8,039 nucleotides of DNA. Source: JAHQVI01 sp964407075 (GTDB lineage: Bacteria; Pseudomonadota; Alphaproteobacteria; Rhizobiales; Rhodomicrobiaceae). Below the pieces are notes generated by a model. The model saw only the letters and a list, made by a program, of their open reading frames with translations, ran no database searches and was not told the DNA's origin. Within the stretch, counting starts at the first letter, position 1. Every line of letters begins with the position of its first letter. Location: assembly GCA_964407075.1 (NCBI GenBank), contig CAYOUE010000152.1, positions 1-8,039 of the forward strand. Direction: 5' to 3'. The translations under genes and the position numbers were made by a program. Shown one piece after another: positions 7,528 to 8,039 of the stretch.

Positions 7528-7548
7528 ACCGGTTTCCGCCGAACCGGT
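7528..7548. repeat. Perfect 7-bp inverted repeat ACCGGTT...AACCGGT upstream of cpaB
   Basis: ACCGGTT (7528-7534) and AACCGGT (7542-7548) are exact reverse complements separated by 7 bases. The dyad lies 40-61 bases before the cpaB start. It could be a regulator-binding site or a hairpin in the cpaB leader RNA. On the minus strand a short T-run (ATTTTTATT) begins about 9 bases beyond the stem, too far for a standard intrinsic terminator. Confidence 0.55.
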
Positions 7549-7593
7549 AAACGATTGATTAACAAATCAGTAAGTAGAAATTCTTATCCGTAT

Positions 7594-7620
7594 TTATACT
7601 ATAAATAACACCATGTATAA
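7594..7620. repeat. TTATAC/GTATAA dyad overlapping the candidate promoter
   Basis: TTATAC (7594-7599) and GTATAA (7615-7620) are exact reverse complements whose centres are 21 bp apart, about two helical turns. The arms touch the -10 and -35 boxes of the candidate cpaB promoter, the layout of an operator. AT-rich composition makes a 6-bp dyad fairly likely by chance. Confidence 0.25.
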
Positions 7621-7625
7621 GTAAA
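7598..7625 (-). promoter_or_regulatory. Candidate sigma-70-type promoter for the cpaB-tadC operon
   Basis: On the minus strand TTTACT (plus 7620-7625, 4 of 6 to the -35 consensus) and TATAGT (plus 7598-7603, 5 of 6 to the -10 consensus) are 16 bases apart. Transcription would start near 7591, giving a leader of about 100 nt that includes the ACCGGTT dyad. AT-rich sequence yields such matches by chance, and TATAAT also occurs elsewhere nearby on this strand without a good -35, so this is tentative. Confidence 0.3.
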
Positions 7626-7773
7626 GTTTTCTAGTATTATATTTACAACAACTTGTCGGTATTCATTTTTGCAGGGATATGACGGATTGCTTCGGCTCCT
7701 ACCTGCATACATTGTCTTTGTTAGATGCCGCGCAACATGTGCGACCGGCAGAGTTCAGTAATGCGTTGATCCC

Positions 7774-8039
7774 ATGCCCTGTTTTCTTTCATTCCGAATT
7801 TCCGCCTGTGCTTTGCGAGCCGCTTTCGCCGCAGGCGCGGCCCTGGCTACGGCATTGTCCGGCGTTCCTGCGCAGGCAGGCTCCGTATCGGAGGGCTTGT
7901 CCGACCGTGCGGCGGTGACGCTGCGCGGACGCATAGCGCCGCGATGCGCGCTGTTCGATATGGCGGGGCGGGTTGATTTCAGATTGGCTCATGGCTCTGC
8001 TGCAAAGACAGAAATTCTCAGTTTTACAATAGATTGCAA
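7774..8039 (+). CDS. Secreted protein of unassigned family, N-terminal part (3' end outside the window)
   Basis: From the ATG at 7774 the frame stays open to the right edge (88 complete codons), so there is no stop to close it in the window. The product begins with a convincing Sec signal peptide: MPCFLSFRISACALRAA, a hydrophobic Ala-rich core, and cleavage site VPAQA|GS after residue 35. The mature part reads VTLRGRIAPRCALF (48-61), then GRVDFRLAHGS (65-75), then ILSFTIDC (81-88). Two cysteines (58 and 88) bracket a short beta-rich segment. This resembles the start of spore-coat-U (SCPU)-like secreted beta-sandwich proteins, where the first Cys pairs with one in a strand ending xVxC. That family link is a guess from pattern only. 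An in-frame TAA at 7759-7761 limits 5' extension. No good Shine-Dalgarno is visible. It is transcribed away from the pilus operon. Confidence 0.65.
   Translation, partial: MPCFLSFRISACALRAAFAAGAALATALSGVPAQAGSVSEGLSDRAAVTLRGRIAPRCALFDMAGRVDFRLAHGSAAKTEILSFTIDC

Larger units (their letters stand above)
7488..7773. promoter_or_regulatory. AT-rich divergent intergenic control region
   Basis: This 286-bp stretch separates the start of the pilus operon (leftward) from a gene for a secreted protein (rightward). From about 7505 to 7680 the composition drops sharply to AT-rich while both flanks are GC-rich, as expected for promoters and protein-binding sites. It contains an ACCGGTT/AACCGGT dyad, a TTATAC/GTATAA dyad, a CtrA-box-like motif and a candidate promoter for cpaB, each listed separately. 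I see no RNA gene or mobile element in it. The first half of an out-of-frame 79-codon ORF (7679-7918, +) lies here and is not judged coding. Confidence 0.7.

Noticed and set aside
7505..7548. The ACCGGTT hairpin plus T-run as an intrinsic terminator or attenuator
   Set aside because: About nine bases separate the stem from the T-run on the minus strand, so it does not fit the standard terminator geometry.
7488..7565. A 26-residue N-terminal extension of CpaB from the ATG at 7565
   Set aside because: The extension lies in AT-rich DNA containing the palindrome, and would bury the signal helix that starts naturally at the ATG at 7487.
7679..7918. A 79-codon plus-strand ORF starting in the intergenic region
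   Set aside because: Its second half lies out of frame over the signal peptide of the gene starting at 7774, which is the better coding candidate. The translation has no recognisable feature.
7789..7992. A 67-codon minus-strand ORF
   Set aside because: It is antisense to the signal-peptide gene. The translation is Arg/Gln/Ser-rich and featureless.

Overview
The window is about 8 kb of high-GC DNA. It is dominated by one seven-gene minus-strand operon for a Tad/Flp-type (tight adherence, type IVc) pilus machine. The gene content, the order cpaB-cpaC-cpaD-cpaE-cpaF-tadB-tadC and the protein motifs (a CpaE with the KGGxGAST variant of the deviant Walker A motif, a CpaD-type lipoprotein) point to an alphaproteobacterium. 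Nothing here fixes the order or genus.

Layout, left to right. Positions 2-298 (+) hold the 3' end of a tetratricopeptide protein that looks like the pilotin-like TadD. Its last 95 bp overlap tail to tail with tadC. Positions 204-7487 (-), read right to left, hold cpaB (periplasmic/outer-membrane SAF-domain protein), cpaC (secretin), a strikingly short CpaD-like lipoprotein, cpaE/tadZ (polar-localisation ATPase-like protein), cpaF/tadA (secretion ATPase), tadB and tadC (inner-membrane platform proteins). Junctions are tight, from an 8-bp overlap to a 21-bp gap, so this is one transcription unit with likely translational coupling. Positions 7488-7773 are an AT-rich divergent intergenic region with inverted repeats and promoter-like boxes. 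From 7774 (+) to the right edge runs the 5' part of a gene for a secreted protein with a clear signal peptide. It is cut by the window end.

How the parts work together (family knowledge): CpaC forms the outer-membrane pore, helped by CpaB, the CpaD lipoprotein and TadD. CpaE places the machine. The CpaF hexamer drives pilin polymerisation through TadB/TadC. The Flp pilin, the prepilin peptidase (CpaA) and the TadE/F/G minor pilins are absent from the window and must be encoded elsewhere if the system works.

Most of the region is a conventional Tad machine. The points worth a second look are the roughly half-length CpaD, the convergent tadC/tadD overlap, the absence of pilin and peptidase genes upstream of cpaB, the dyad-rich AT-rich control region, and the divergent secreted-protein gene running off the right edge.
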